The notes: generated from the sequence alone by a model not told the origin. A stretch of DNA of 64,000 bases from Planktothrix rubescens CCAP 1459/22 (GCA_904830895.1 LR882958.1:434001-498000); one strand, 5' to 3'; positions 8,986 to 19,199 are shown, counted from the stretch's first letter. Translations and numbers: made by a program.

Positions 8986-9390
8986 GTGCCATCCCAAAAA
9001 GCTCAAAAGATTGATTTGAATGGGGATTATCCTTGTCCCTGTCGGCGAAAGGGGCGGTTGGTTCCGATTGCGCTGACAGAAGCCTTTGGCTGCGATCGCT
9101 GTCAGCAAATTTTTGTTGTCGATGAGAGTGGTTATTGCTTAGAACAACTCGCCACCCATTATCCTTATAAACAGGCTTGGCGTTGGACAGGTCATCAATG
9201 GAATAGAGCCAGTCCTGGGTTAAAAGCCCACTATTTACCCATGGCTTTGGGGATGCTCCTAGTTCCATTAGTGATCTGGTTACCATTAGCCTTGTATTCA
9301 CCTGGGCCAAATCTGGTGTTATGGGCGATGGTTGCTATTGTGTTGGCGATGTTACCCGCATTGATGGTTTGGCTCGCTTACAGGCGTTAG
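8986..9390 (+). CDS. Zinc-ribbon membrane protein, conserved in cyanobacteria (function unknown)
   Basis: 134 residues. Near the N-terminus are paired cysteines (CPCRRKG around 17-19 and CDRCQ around 36-39), which suggest a zinc ribbon. The C-terminal half has two transmembrane helices (about 84-106 and 110-130). The start is a GTG at 8986; no ATG fits. It ends 4 bases before the proA-like gene, so the two are probably one transcript. I recognise the type as a cyanobacterial hypothetical but not a function. Confidence 0.75.
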   Translation: MPSQKAQKIDLNGDYPCPCRRKGRLVPIALTEAFGCDRCQQIFVVDESGYCLEQLATHYPYKQAWRWTGHQWNRASPGLKAHYLPMALGMLLVPLVIWLPLALYSPGPNLVLWAMVAIVLAMLPALMVWLAYRR

Positions 9391-9394
9391 CGGC

Positions 9395-10657
9395 ATGATA
9401 ATTGATGATTTCTCTCTCCTTCCGACCGATAATCCTTTGCGTCGTGCTTACCTTGCTAGTTTTGAATTAGCCAAAACCAGAGGGGTAGATCGGAGTCTCG
9501 CCTTGCAACTGATGGCGAAAGCCTTGCGATCGCGACAGAATGATATCCTAGAAGCCAATACCCTCGACCTAGAAGCCAGTCGCAACCTAGGGCTATCGGA
9601 ATTAATCACCGACTGGCTGAAACTCACCCCTGAACGCTTAGAAACCACCGTTCAAATTTTAGAGCGTCTGGGACAACTGCCCGATCCCATTGGTCGGGTG
9701 ATGAGTGCTTCCTATCAACTTGAACAGGGACAAACCTACTTTCAACCGATTCCCCTGGGGGTAGTGGCGTTGGTTTATGAAGCCTTCCCCGAATTAGCGG
9801 CGATTGCGACGGGACTCTGTTTAAAAACCGCTAATAGTCTAGTGCTGTTAGGGGGAACAGAAGCCAGCCATTCTAATCAGATGATTGTTCAAACCTTGCA
9901 ACTCGCCTTAGAGGAATCGGGACTTCCCCCAGGCTGTTTAGAAATGCTGCCGTCAGAACCCCATACTCCGATTAAACAGTTAATTACTCAAGACAAATAT
10001 ATCAATTTAGTCATTCCCTACGGTCGCCCCAATTTTGTGCAGCAGGTCGTAAATCAATCTACGGTTCCCGTCTTGCGTTCCGCCATGGGAAATTGTTATT
10101 TATACTGGTCATCTACGGCAAGTGTGGATACGGCGCGATGGATGATCTTAGATAGTCATGATGGTAAACCGGATGCCGTTAATGCCATTGAAAAAGTTTT
10201 GATTGATCCTAATCAAAAAAGCTCATCCCTAGTGCGATTATGGAATAACTTACGGGAAGCTGGATTTGAACTGCGGGGGGATGAAGGGCTCGCTCAAGAA
10301 TTTTCGGAATTAATTTTAGCAGAAACAACAGAATGGTCAAGACCTTATTTAACTCGCACCGTTGCTTTTAAAAGGGTAGATCATTTACAACAAGCTATTA
10401 TTTGGATGAATACCAATAGTAGCGGTCACGCAAACTGTTTAGCCACCGAATCCTATTCCGAGAGTCGAAAATTTGCGCAGGATGTCAATAGTGCCTTGAC
10501 CTTTATTAATGCGTCTCCTCGATTTTCCCGTCACTTGAACCGAGGAGACGCAATTTTTCTGGGAATTTCTAACCAGAAAGGATATCGTCGGGGGTTAATA
10601 GGTTTAGAAGCCCTAATGACCCTGAAGCACGTTGTTCAGGGTAATCGGCAATTTTAG
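9395..10657 (+). CDS. ProA-like gamma-glutamyl phosphate reductase homolog lacking the catalytic cysteine
   Basis: 420 residues aligning over the full length with ProA, which reduces gamma-glutamyl phosphate to the semialdehyde in proline synthesis. Recognisable segments: GVVALVYEAFPE, QSTVPVLRSAMGNCYLY, and RGLIGLEALMTLKHVV near the end. In E. coli ProA the nucleophile is in RPSTCNTVET; here the same place reads KPDAVNAIEK, putting Val262 where Cys should be (codon 10178-10180). The GGAGL cofactor region is also altered (PYGRPNF). It may have a different or non-catalytic role. Some cyanobacteria carry two proA-like genes, and this would be the divergent one (inference). Convergent with desC, overlapping by 4 bases. 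Confidence 0.8.
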   Translation: MIIDDFSLLPTDNPLRRAYLASFELAKTRGVDRSLALQLMAKALRSRQNDILEANTLDLEASRNLGLSELITDWLKLTPERLETTVQILERLGQLPDPIGRVMSASYQLEQGQTYFQPIPLGVVALVYEAFPELAAIATGLCLKTANSLVLLGGTEASHSNQMIVQTLQLALEESGLPPGCLEMLPSEPHTPIKQLITQDKYINLVIPYGRPNFVQQVVNQSTVPVLRSAMGNCYLYWSSTASVDTARWMILDSHDGKPDAVNAIEKVLIDPNQKSSSLVRLWNNLREAGFELRGDEGLAQEFSELILAETTEWSRPYLTRTVAFKRVDHLQQAIIWMNTNSSGHANCLATESYSESRKFAQDVNSALTFINASPRFSRHLNRGDAIFLGISNQKGYRRGLIGLEALMTLKHVVQGNRQF

Positions 10658-11487
10658 ATACGTTGGGCTTCAGCATTGGCGGGGGGTAATTTTACTTTTT
10701 GGGCTAACCCCAACGCTTGTAACAGCGCAATGGTCATCCAGGTTAAGTCAATTTCCCACCATTCCAAACCGTGACGGGCGGAATATTGAAAAGCATGGTG
10801 ATTATTATGCCAACCCTCACCATAGGTAACAACGGCGACCCACCAGCAGTTACGTGAGGAATCCCCCGATTCGTAGGTTTGATAGCCAAATTTGTGAGTA
10901 GCACTATTCACAAACCAGGTGCAGTGGAACATCACCACCACCCGAAAGAAAATACCCCAAACCACAAAAGGCCAACCGCCCATTAGATACAGCAAGAATC
11001 CAAATACCACTTGAATTACCAAGAAGTAGGTTTGGAAGAACTGATATACTGGGTCATCGGAAATATCTTTTGTGAAACGGGGAATTTCTTCATCCGCCGG
11101 AGTATGGAACAACATCCAGCCCATGTGACTCCACCAAAAACCTTTTGTGGAATCATGGGGATCTTGATCGTAATCGGAATATTGATGATGGAGACGGTGT
11201 AACCCGATCCAATCAATCGGCCCTCCTTGGCAAGCGAGGGTTCCACAAAAAATTAAAAAATATTCTAGCCATTTGGGAGCCTCAAAACTGCGATGGCTAA
11301 CCAGGCGGTGAAATCCTAGGGTAATTCCTAAGCCTCCCGTCACCCAATGTAAAAATAGAGCTAGACCTACGGCGGGCCAGCTAAAGTTACCGGGTAAAAA
11401 TGCCAGCAGCGCGGCAGCATGGAGTGACACCATAAAAGCAATGGTGATCCAGTCGGGCTTATATTGAGGTGAAGTTGCAATCGTCAT
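10654..11487 (-). CDS. desC: Acyl-lipid delta-9 desaturase
   Basis: 277-residue membrane di-iron desaturase that introduces the first double bond at C9 of lipid-bound fatty acids, using ferredoxin in cyanobacteria. The three histidine boxes are present: HRLVSH (about 60), HRLHHQ (about 97) and HNNHH (about 231). Several hydrophobic stretches make up the membrane part. Length fits DesC. Its stop overlaps the end of the convergent ProA-like gene by 4 bases. A T run and a divergent promoter region lie upstream (11488-11576). Confidence 0.95.
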   Translation of the reverse strand: MTIATSPQYKPDWITIAFMVSLHAAALLAFLPGNFSWPAVGLALFLHWVTGGLGITLGFHRLVSHRSFEAPKWLEYFLIFCGTLACQGGPIDWIGLHRLHHQYSDYDQDPHDSTKGFWWSHMGWMLFHTPADEEIPRFTKDISDDPVYQFFQTYFLVIQVVFGFLLYLMGGWPFVVWGIFFRVVVMFHCTWFVNSATHKFGYQTYESGDSSRNCWWVAVVTYGEGWHNNHHAFQYSARHGLEWWEIDLTWMTIALLQALGLAQKVKLPPANAEAQRI

Positions 11488-11576
11488 GAAGAAACGAAAA
11501 TTCGAGCTTTTTTTTTAACAAAAGAGTCCTATTTGCGTCATAATATGCACCGCCCACAAATTGATTGAGTTCAGTG

Positions 11577-12809
11577 ATGATATCCAGCATCGAACAGCTA
11601 AAAGAAGCAGAACAGGAACTATTTCCGATTTTTTCTGGTATTGACACGCAGGTCAAGCATAATCTTAAACGAGTTTTAGATTCCTTCCGTCGCTACCGAG
11701 TTGGAACTCACCACTTTGCAGGTGTTACAGGCTATGGCCACGATGATTTGGGACGTCAAACCTTGGATCAAGTCTTTGCCGAGATTATGGGGGCCGAATC
11801 TGCTGCGGTACGAGTGCAGTTTGTTTCTGGAACCCACGCCATTACCTGTGCCCTATTTGGCTGTTTGCGTCCTGGGGACGAACTGCTGGCGGTAACTGGC
11901 ACTCCCTACGATACCTTGGAGGAGGTCATCGGTGTGCGCGGTCAAGGTCAAGGTTCATTATTAGACTTTGGCATATCTTACCGCCAATTGGAGCTAACTG
12001 TTCAAGGAAAAATTGATTGGGAGGGTCTACGGTCGGCAATAACCGCTAAAACCCGTATGGTTTTAATTCAGCGTTCCTGCGGCTATTCTTGGCGTTCTAG
12101 TTTGTCTATTGATGAGATTGAGAAAATTGTTAATATTGTTAAAAAACAGAATCCCCATACTATTTGTTTTGTGGATAATTGTTATGGAGAATTTATTGAA
12201 AATCGGGAACCAACGGCCGTTGGTGTGGATTTAATGGCGGGTTCTTTAATTAAAAATCCGGGGGGAACTATTGTACAAGCGGGGGGTTATGTTGCTGGGC
12301 GGGAAGATTTAGTCGAAGCGGCGACCTGTCGATTAACAGCGCCGGGAATTGGGAGTAGTGGAGGGGCAACTTTTGATCAAAATCGGATTCTGTTTCAAGG
12401 GTTATTTTTAGCGCCTCAAATGGTGGGAGAAGCAATTAAAGGAACCCATTTAACCTCCTATGTTTTTAATCAATTAGGTTATCGAGTTAATCCTTTACCA
12501 TTTGAACCAAGACGGGATGTGATTCAAGCCATTGAGTTGGGTTCTCCTAATAAGTTAATTGCCTTTTGTCGGGCGATTCAACAATATTCTCCGATTGGTT
12601 CCTATCTTGAACCTGTACCCGCAGAAATGCACGGATATGAAAGTCATTTAGTCATGGCGGGGGGCACTTTTATTGATGGGAGTACCTCGGAATTTTCCGC
12701 CGATGGGCCGTTAAGAGAACCTTATATTGTGTTCTGTCAAGGAGGAACCCATTGGACACATATTTCCTTAGCATTAGAAGCCGCAATTGAAGCGTTAGCA
12801 AAGGTTTAA
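11577..12809 (+). CDS. PLP-dependent methionine gamma-lyase family protein ('aluminium resistance protein')
   Basis: 410 residues of the fold-type I PLP family (PF06838-like). FAGVTGYGHDDLGRQTLD near the N-terminus and the cofactor region AGSLIKNPGGTIVQAGGYVAG are typical; K226 (codon 12252-12254) is the probable PLP Schiff-base lysine. Family members are annotated as methionine gamma-lyase or aluminium resistance, but the physiological reaction is not settled. The ATG at 11577 is chosen; a TTG at 11565 would add four residues. Divergent from desC. Confidence 0.88.
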   Translation: MISSIEQLKEAEQELFPIFSGIDTQVKHNLKRVLDSFRRYRVGTHHFAGVTGYGHDDLGRQTLDQVFAEIMGAESAAVRVQFVSGTHAITCALFGCLRPGDELLAVTGTPYDTLEEVIGVRGQGQGSLLDFGISYRQLELTVQGKIDWEGLRSAITAKTRMVLIQRSCGYSWRSSLSIDEIEKIVNIVKKQNPHTICFVDNCYGEFIENREPTAVGVDLMAGSLIKNPGGTIVQAGGYVAGREDLVEAATCRLTAPGIGSSGGATFDQNRILFQGLFLAPQMVGEAIKGTHLTSYVFNQLGYRVNPLPFEPRRDVIQAIELGSPNKLIAFCRAIQQYSPIGSYLEPVPAEMHGYESHLVMAGGTFIDGSTSEFSADGPLREPYIVFCQGGTHWTHISLALEAAIEALAKV

Positions 12810-12816
12810 ATCCAGA

Positions 12817-12949
12817 AACCGGGTTTTTGTTATAGCTTTCGGTTTTTAATTCTCAATCCCTTTGCCATTTTTTTAACGGTAAAAGGAACCACAAAGGCAC
12901 TAAGGCACTAAGGAATTAATATAGTAAAGTTTTTGGCAAAAACCCGGTT
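12817..12949. repeat. Distant 13-bp inverted repeat
   Basis: AACCGGGTTTTTG at 12817-12829 is repeated as its exact reverse complement at 12937-12949, 107 bases away. Between them is a short direct repeat (AAGGCACT twice). This looks like one of the 'AAACCGGGTTT' dispersed intergenic palindromes of cyanobacteria; it could also act as a terminator of the PLP-enzyme transcript. Confidence 0.6.
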
Positions 12950-13016
12950 GCTAATTAAACCCGCCCTGTCTTAACTTATGTTATGATTACGAAAAAAACT
13001 CTATTAAATAGCGAAT

Positions 13017-13271
13017 ATGAGTATAATGATTGAATTACCTCCAGAACTAGAGCAGAAACTAAGTACAGAAGCATCTCAACTAAATTTATCTTTGTCTGAC
13101 TATATTTTACGGATTTTGTTGAGTGAAGAAATTGTTAAGAATCTACCAAAAACAGGAGCAGAATTAGTCAATTATTGGCAAAATGAAGGTGTGATTAATT
13201 CTTGTCCTGATATAACTGATATGGGAGTGGGTGCTCAGAAACTGTTAATTATTCAAAGGTTTGAGTTATAG
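13017..13271 (+). CDS. Orphan ribbon-helix-helix antitoxin-like protein
   Basis: 84 residues. The N-terminus (IELPPELEQKLSTEASQLNLSLSDYILRIL) is a ribbon-helix-helix DNA-binding domain. The centre, ELVNYWQNEGVINSCPDITD, matches the linker common in cyanobacterial RHH antitoxins, usually followed by a basic ARKLR-type helix, here GAQKLLIIQRFEL. No toxin gene follows; the next gene is on the opposite strand. It may be a remnant of a toxin-antitoxin pair or an orphan regulator. Confidence 0.6.
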   Translation: MSIMIELPPELEQKLSTEASQLNLSLSDYILRILLSEEIVKNLPKTGAELVNYWQNEGVINSCPDITDMGVGAQKLLIIQRFEL

Positions 13272-13286
13272 CAATCGCCATCACGA

Positions 13287-14393
13287 TTAGGAAGTCGATT
13301 CATCTAATAAACGACGAATTGATGCTTTTTCAATAAATCCCACTAACACCCCATTCCGAACCACCGTAACTTCATTTAACTGTTGTTGTTCCAATAAATT
13401 CACTACTTCTAATAGGGATTGTTTAGCATCAATAATTGTTGTAACAACGGGTTTCATGACTGTTTCAATATGAGTTACAGGCCATTGCGCTGTAGGAATA
13501 GGTTTAAGGTCATCTCCGCTAATTTGCCCGACTAATTTGCCTACTTCATTGATAACTAAAAATTGTTGAATTGCCGGTTTACCAATAATATAATCATTGA
13601 CAAAAGTTCTTAATGAAATGTCTTGAGAAACCACGGAATTTTGATTCACTAAGGCATCCTCGGCGGTAAAACCCGATAATTTATTCCGCAGCTTGGCATC
13701 TTTGGCTAAAACCCCAGCATTACTAAATACAAACCACCCAATCAAAACTGTCCAGAAATTAGGAGACCCACCGGAGATTAACAGGGGTAAAAATCCCAAT
13801 GAAATTCCGATTAAACCTAATCCTTGACCCGCTCGACTTGCAAATAGAGTCCCCTGATATTGATTCCCGGTAATTTTCCAAACCAAAGCTTTAAGAATAT
13901 TCCCACCATCAAGGGGTAAACCGGGAATTAAATTAAAGATTGCTAGGGCTAAATTAACATAAGCCAAGAGATTAACTAAAGCCGATAAAGGCCCTGTTAC
14001 TAGCAAATAGGAGCCAATAAAATGCAACCCCAAAAATAACAATAAACTGACTAACGGCCCAGCAATGGCAATCCAGAAAGCCCCGGCGGGAGTTTTCGCT
14101 TCTTGGTCTAACCCGGCTAATCCCCCAAACAAAAATAACGTAATAGATTTAACCTGAATTCCTTGTTTGATTGCTACAAAACTATGTCCTAATTCATGGG
14201 CTAAAACCGAAGCAAATAGAAGCAATGCGGCAATTAATCCGAGGAATAATGACAGTCCTAAACCTAATTGGGGAAATTGAGATCCCAAATTTCCCCCATA
14301 ACTGAGGGTCATTAATCCCAGAATCAGAAACCAAGAAAGGTTAATATAAAATGGGATACCGAATAAATTACCGACGCGAATAGAGCCATTCAT
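13287..14393 (-). CDS. Site-2 protease (M50) family zinc metalloprotease with CBS domains
   Basis: 368 residues. An N-terminal multi-pass membrane domain carries the zinc motif HELGH (66-70) and the third ligand in LPLDGG (D162). The C-terminal ~130 residues form a tandem CBS pair (about 235-365), which usually senses adenine nucleotides. The family cuts membrane-bound substrates, such as anti-sigma factors, within the bilayer. The substrate is unknown here. The stop lies 16 bases from the convergent RHH gene's stop. Confidence 0.9.
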   Translation of the reverse strand: MNGSIRVGNLFGIPFYINLSWFLILGLMTLSYGGNLGSQFPQLGLGLSLFLGLIAALLLFASVLAHELGHSFVAIKQGIQVKSITLFLFGGLAGLDQEAKTPAGAFWIAIAGPLVSLLLFLGLHFIGSYLLVTGPLSALVNLLAYVNLALAIFNLIPGLPLDGGNILKALVWKITGNQYQGTLFASRAGQGLGLIGISLGFLPLLISGGSPNFWTVLIGWFVFSNAGVLAKDAKLRNKLSGFTAEDALVNQNSVVSQDISLRTFVNDYIIGKPAIQQFLVINEVGKLVGQISGDDLKPIPTAQWPVTHIETVMKPVVTTIIDAKQSLLEVVNLLEQQQLNEVTVVRNGVLVGFIEKASIRRLLDESTS

Positions 14394-14588
14394 ATTGGCT
14401 ACCTCTTATACTAATCCAGAAGTAGATTCAACCTCTGGTCTTTCATAACTTCAGTGTAACGAATTGTAAATAAAATCGCCAATCTCCTCCAGGGTGTATA
14501 TACCAACCTATGAAGTACGGTTTTCCTCTGTGAGCAACCTAAATAAATAGTTTCCATGGTTGCCTATTTTAGCCTAAAAACGCTATTT

Positions 14589-15575
14589 TTAAACCCGATA
14601 ATAGGAGCGATACCAGTCTACAAAATTTTGGACTCCGACTTCAATAGAAGTATTGGGTTGAAAGTCTATATCTTGAATTAAAGCATCGACATCCGCATAG
14701 GTTATCGGGACATCTCCGGGTTGAATGGGCATAAAATTTTTGATTGCAGGTTTACCTAATGCCGTTTCTAAGACTTCAATCAAATGTAATAATTCAATCG
14801 GTTGATTATTCCCAATATTATACAGTTTATAGGGTGCGTTTGTATGGGGATTTTCACCGGATTGGGGAATTCTATCTAATGTTCTAATTACTCCTTCTAC
14901 AATATCATCAATATAGGTAAAATCCCGTTGCATTTTGCCATAATTAAACACATCAATGGGTTTTTCTTCGAGAATGGCTTTTGTGAAAATAAACATCGCC
15001 ATATCGGGACGACCCCAAGGCCCATAAATGGTAAAAAATCGCAATCCTGTCATCGGAATCTGATATAAATGGCTGTAACTATGGGCAATTAATTCATTGG
15101 ATTTTTTTGTTGCTGCATATAAACTAATCGGGTAATCTACATTATCTTCTACTGAAAACGGGATTTTTTTATTCGCCCCATAAACAGAACTCGAAGACGC
15201 ATATACTAAATGTTGAATTTGGGAGTGACGACACCCTTCTAAAATATTCAGAAATCCCACTAGGTTACTATCAATATAAGCATAGGGATTTTTTAAAGAA
15301 TATCTGACCCCGGCTTGGGCGGCAAGATGGGCAACTTGTTCAAAATTTCCTTGAGCAAATAACTGATTAATTCCCTCTCTATCCGCTAAATCTAATTTTT
15401 TAAAGGAAAATCCTGATCGGTTTTTTAACTGTTCTAAACGGGCTTGTTTTAGAGAAACATCATAATAATTATTGAGATTATCAATTCCGATGATGGTGTC
15501 TCTTCGGTCTAACAAACGTTGACACAGGTGAAATCCCACAAATCCTGCCACCCCGGTCACTAATAAGTTAGCCAT
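14589..15575 (-). CDS. UDP-glucuronate 4-epimerase family protein (NAD-dependent epimerase, CapI-like)
   Basis: 328 residues, extended short-chain dehydrogenase. The nucleotide-binding motif GVAGFVGFHL (7-16) opens a Rossmann fold. The catalytic set is SSSVYG and YAATKK (Tyr-x-x-x-Lys), followed by LRFFTIYGPWGRPDMA, typical of UDP-GlcA 4-epimerases that supply UDP-galacturonate for surface polysaccharide. The start at 15575 gives the normal N-terminus MANLLVTG; an in-frame ATG 39 bases upstream is rejected because it precedes the beta-alpha-beta unit with an atypical segment. Divergent from the CHAT gene. Confidence 0.9.
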   Translation of the reverse strand: MANLLVTGVAGFVGFHLCQRLLDRRDTIIGIDNLNNYYDVSLKQARLEQLKNRSGFSFKKLDLADREGINQLFAQGNFEQVAHLAAQAGVRYSLKNPYAYIDSNLVGFLNILEGCRHSQIQHLVYASSSSVYGANKKIPFSVEDNVDYPISLYAATKKSNELIAHSYSHLYQIPMTGLRFFTIYGPWGRPDMAMFIFTKAILEEKPIDVFNYGKMQRDFTYIDDIVEGVIRTLDRIPQSGENPHTNAPYKLYNIGNNQPIELLHLIEVLETALGKPAIKNFMPIQPGDVPITYADVDALIQDIDFQPNTSIEVGVQNFVDWYRSYYRV

Positions 15576-15686
15576 GTTTCCCCACATAAATTTCAATAAC
15601 GAAAATAAAAACAATAACTGATCCTGTTAGAATCAATTTATAATTGTATTATAGCAGAGAATGGAAAATATAGAAAGAGGTTAATT

Positions 15687-18226
15687 ATGTTAAACAAAGG
15701 TTTAATGAGTTTAGGAATTTTACCTATTGTATTCTTCAATAATTTCACCCTGACTTTAGGCAATTATCAACCTCTGACAGATCATAATATTGTTCAAAAT
15801 AATGCCCAGGATGCAACGGCGTTATTTCAACAAGGAAAACAATATTATACTCAGGGACAATATAGTCAATCGGCTGAATTTTTGCAACGGGCAATTTTAG
15901 GTTTTTCTCAACAGGGAGATCGGGTAAATCAAGCCATAGCTTTAAGTAATCTATCTTTAGTATTTCAACAATTAGGACAATGGGATCAAGCCGAAAAAAA
16001 CCTGGAATTAAGTTTGGGATTAATTCAGGATTCATCTTTAAAACCTTTGATTTTAGCTCAAATCTTAGAAATTCAAGGTCAATTACAATTAACAAAAGGA
16101 CAGCCGGAACAGGCGATTAAAACTTGGAAACAATCTTTTAAACTTTATCAGGAAGCGGGAAATTTATTAGGGACAATTACCAATCAAATTAATCAAGCGA
16201 TGGCTTTACAAAGTTTAGGACTTTATCGACAATCTTTACAAACTTTAATAGAAGTCAACGAAACTTTAAAATCACAACCGGATTCTTTAATTAAAGCCAC
16301 GGCTTTACTAAATTTAGGAAATACCTTAAAACAGGTGGGAGATTTAACAACTTCTGAAACGGTTTTACAACAAAGTTTGGAATTAGCTAAAACCTTAAAT
16401 AACCTGCAATTATTAAGTCAAGTATATTTGAGTTTAGCTAATCTTAATCGCAGTCAAAACAATTTAGATTTGGCTTTAAAATATTATCAAAATGCCGCCG
16501 AAACTGCTCCTAATGCTTTGGGGAAAATCCAAGCCTTAATTAATCAATATAGTTTGCTCATTGACTTAAATAAACAAACGGAAGCAGAAAGTTTATCTAA
16601 TCAAATTCAATCTTTTCTACCGCAAGTTCCCGTCAGTCGCAGTTCAATTTATGCTCAGGTTAATTTTAGTAATTATTTAATCAAAGTTGCAAAAAAATCA
16701 GATGCTAATTTTTCTGAAATTATCATTTTATTAAATACCGCAATTCAAGATGCTAAAAACCTACAGGATTTGCGAGCAGAATCCTACGCATTAGGAAGTT
16801 TAGGCAAGTTTTATGAACAAAATCAACAACCTTTAAAAGCCCAAGAGTTAACAGAAAAAGCATTATTAATTGCCCAATCTATTAATGCCTCCGATATTGC
16901 CTATCAATGGCAATGGCAGTTAGGAAGACTCCTGAAACAACAAAATCAAAAAGAACAAGCGATCGCGGCCTATACAGAAGCCGTTAATAGCCTAAAATCC
17001 CTGAGAAAAGACCTAGTAGCTATTAACCAAAATGTGCAGTTTTCCTTTCGGGAAAGTGTGGAACCCGTCTATCGAGAATTAGTCGATTTAATCTTACAAT
17101 CTCCCAGCCAAGCAAACCTAAAAACCGCCCGGGAACTGATAGAATCATTGCAACTCGCAGAACTCGATAACTTCTTCCAAGAAGCCTGTTTAGATCAAGA
17201 AATCAAACCCCAACAAATTGATCAAATAGATTCCCAAGCCGCCGTAATTTATCCGATTATTTTAGCGAATCGCTTAGAAGTAATTATCTCAATTTCCGGT
17301 AAACCCTTACAACACTATTCTACCACAATTCCTCAAGCACAAGTTGAAAATATCCTGAGTAAATTACGACTATCTTTCCAACCCATTTTTTCCACAAAAG
17401 AGCGTTTACAATTATCCCAACAGGTTTATGAATGGCTGATTCGTGCAGCCGAACAGGATCTCAAAAATAATTCGATTAAAACCTTAGTTTTTGTCTTAGA
17501 TGGTTCCCTGCGGAATATCCCCATGGCTGCCCTATATGATGGTAAAAAATATCTAGTTGAAACCTATAATCTAGCCCTAACTCCAGGTTTACAACTTTTG
17601 GCTTTTCGCTCCCTAAAACCTAATCAACTGCAAACATTAACCCTCGGATTAAGTGAAGCTCGCCAAGGATTTTCCGCCCTACCTGGGGTAGCCTCAGAAA
17701 TCCAACAAATTGAAGAAAATATTCCCACAAAAGTTTTATTTAATCAACAATTTACCCGGGATGCTGTGCAACAACAAATTCAAAAAACCGCCTTTCCTAT
17801 TGTACATTTAGCCACCCATGGACAATTTAGTTCTAAAGCCGAAGACACATTTTTATTAACCTGGGACAGTCGAATTAATGTTAAAGATTTAGATTATCTG
17901 CTTCGTAGTCGTCAACCCGGAGAACAAAACCCCGTAGAATTATTAGTCCTGAGTGCTTGCGAAACCGCCACCGGAGATCAACGGGCTGCTTTGGGGTTAG
18001 CGGGGGTAGCCGTGCGTTCGGGGCGCGGAGTACCTTGGCCACCCTCTGGCAAGTTAACGATACCTCCACGGCCTCCTTGATGGCAGAATTTTATCGGGAA
18101 TTAATCCAGCCCCAAGTCACTAAATCTCAAGCCCTGCGTCAAGCCCAGTTAAAGCTGTTACAACAGCCTCAGTATCAAGATCCTTACTATTGGGCTCCCT
18201 TTGTTTTAGTGGGAAATTGGCAGTAA
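15687..18226 (+). pseudogene. CHAT-domain TPR protein, interrupted by one frameshift
   Basis: The intact product would be about 846 residues: a possible N-terminal signal segment, many TPR units (about 45-440), and a C-terminal CHAT caspase-like peptidase domain. The dyad is present: His711 in HLATHGQFSS and Cys758 in LSACETATG. After the Cys the frame breaks at the G run 18020-18023. The frame of the first part ends at 18080, while the conserved end (ARSTLATLWQVNDTSTA to FVLVGNWQ) continues in another frame to 18226. One extra G in the run would restore the gene. It may be a true mutation or a homopolymer sequencing error. First of a row with the DUF928 gene and a CHASE2-cyclase. Confidence 0.85.
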
Positions 18227-18404
18227 ATTTGTGACTCTGACCCTAGGTGATCAAAGATTTAAGTGCGGTTACTATCCTGGTTTTTAGATTGGTTTTTGAT
18301 AAAATTAAAAGATTAGTGCATCAACCGGGACAAATTAATCTCAAGCCAGTCCCGTTAAATCCAATTCCCTCATTTATTGGTATTCTTTGGAGACTTGTAC
18401 TTTT

Positions 18405-19199
18405 ATGCCCCGAAAATATTTGCACCAACATTGGATTAGCCTGTCTCTCCTGACCCTTGTAGGAGGGGCTTTTGTTCCTCAACTGTCTGTTATTGCCCAG
18501 CCTAACAGTGCTGAGGGCACCCAAATCAGTATGGCTTTTGAACCCCCAGCCGGGGAAGGAATGCCCAGCCGCACCGCCGGAGGAGGTTCTCGCGGTCAAT
18601 GTCCGAATGTTGTCCAGGGAATCAACCCCCCCTTAATGGCTTTAGTTCCGGCTTTTTCGACTCAGCCGAATAGTAAACAAACCGATATTAAAGGGTTGAC
18701 TATGGCGGCAACTCCGACCTTCTTTTTCTATGTTCCCCCAATTCCCGCAACCAAAGCGGCTTTTAGTCTAAAAGATCAAAACAATAACGACATTTACCAA
18801 ACCAATCTAGCAATTTCTGATCAACAGGGAATTGTTAGTATTCAACTTCCCAAAGATACCCCTCCTTTAAAAATTGGTCAAACCTATCGTTGGTCATTTG
18901 GGGTAATTTGTAATGCGGAAAATACCGCCGAACCTAAAGTTGTGTTTGTAACTGGGGAAATCAAAAGAACCGAACCCGATGCCAGCTTAACGGCAAAATT
19001 GCAACAAGCTAAACCCTTAGAACAGGCTAAAATTTATGCTGAAAATGGGATTTGGTTTGAGAGTTTAGCCACCTTAGCTAAATTACGTCAAACTCAACCT
19101 ACCGATAGCAATTTAACTCAGGAATGGCAACAACTTTTGGAATCCGTTGGTTTAGAAACGATTGCTAATCAGCCCTTTATGAATGCCCTTGATAATTAA
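18405..19199 (+). CDS. DUF928 family secreted protein
   Basis: 264 residues with an N-terminal signal peptide (hydrophobic segment 12-33, ending near VIAQ). The mature part has GNIQ-poor low-complexity text, GGGSRGQCP (with one Cys), and the beta-rich domain with FFFYVPP and the WSFGVICN segment typical of DUF928. Function is unknown; the family is frequent in cyanobacteria next to CHAT and CHASE2 genes. The ATG at 18405 is chosen over a TTG 18 bases upstream. It follows the CHAT gene by 178 bases and precedes the cyclase by 16. Confidence 0.85.
   Translation: MPRKYLHQHWISLSLLTLVGGAFVPQLSVIAQPNSAEGTQISMAFEPPAGEGMPSRTAGGGSRGQCPNVVQGINPPLMALVPAFSTQPNSKQTDIKGLTMAATPTFFFYVPPIPATKAAFSLKDQNNNDIYQTNLAISDQQGIVSIQLPKDTPPLKIGQTYRWSFGVICNAENTAEPKVVFVTGEIKRTEPDASLTAKLQQAKPLEQAKIYAENGIWFESLATLAKLRQTQPTDSNLTQEWQQLLESVGLETIANQPFMNALDN

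Noticed and set aside
10632..10829. Plus-strand open frame over the ProA-like/desC junction.
   Set aside because: Antisense to a clear DesC coding region; codons do not resemble a protein.
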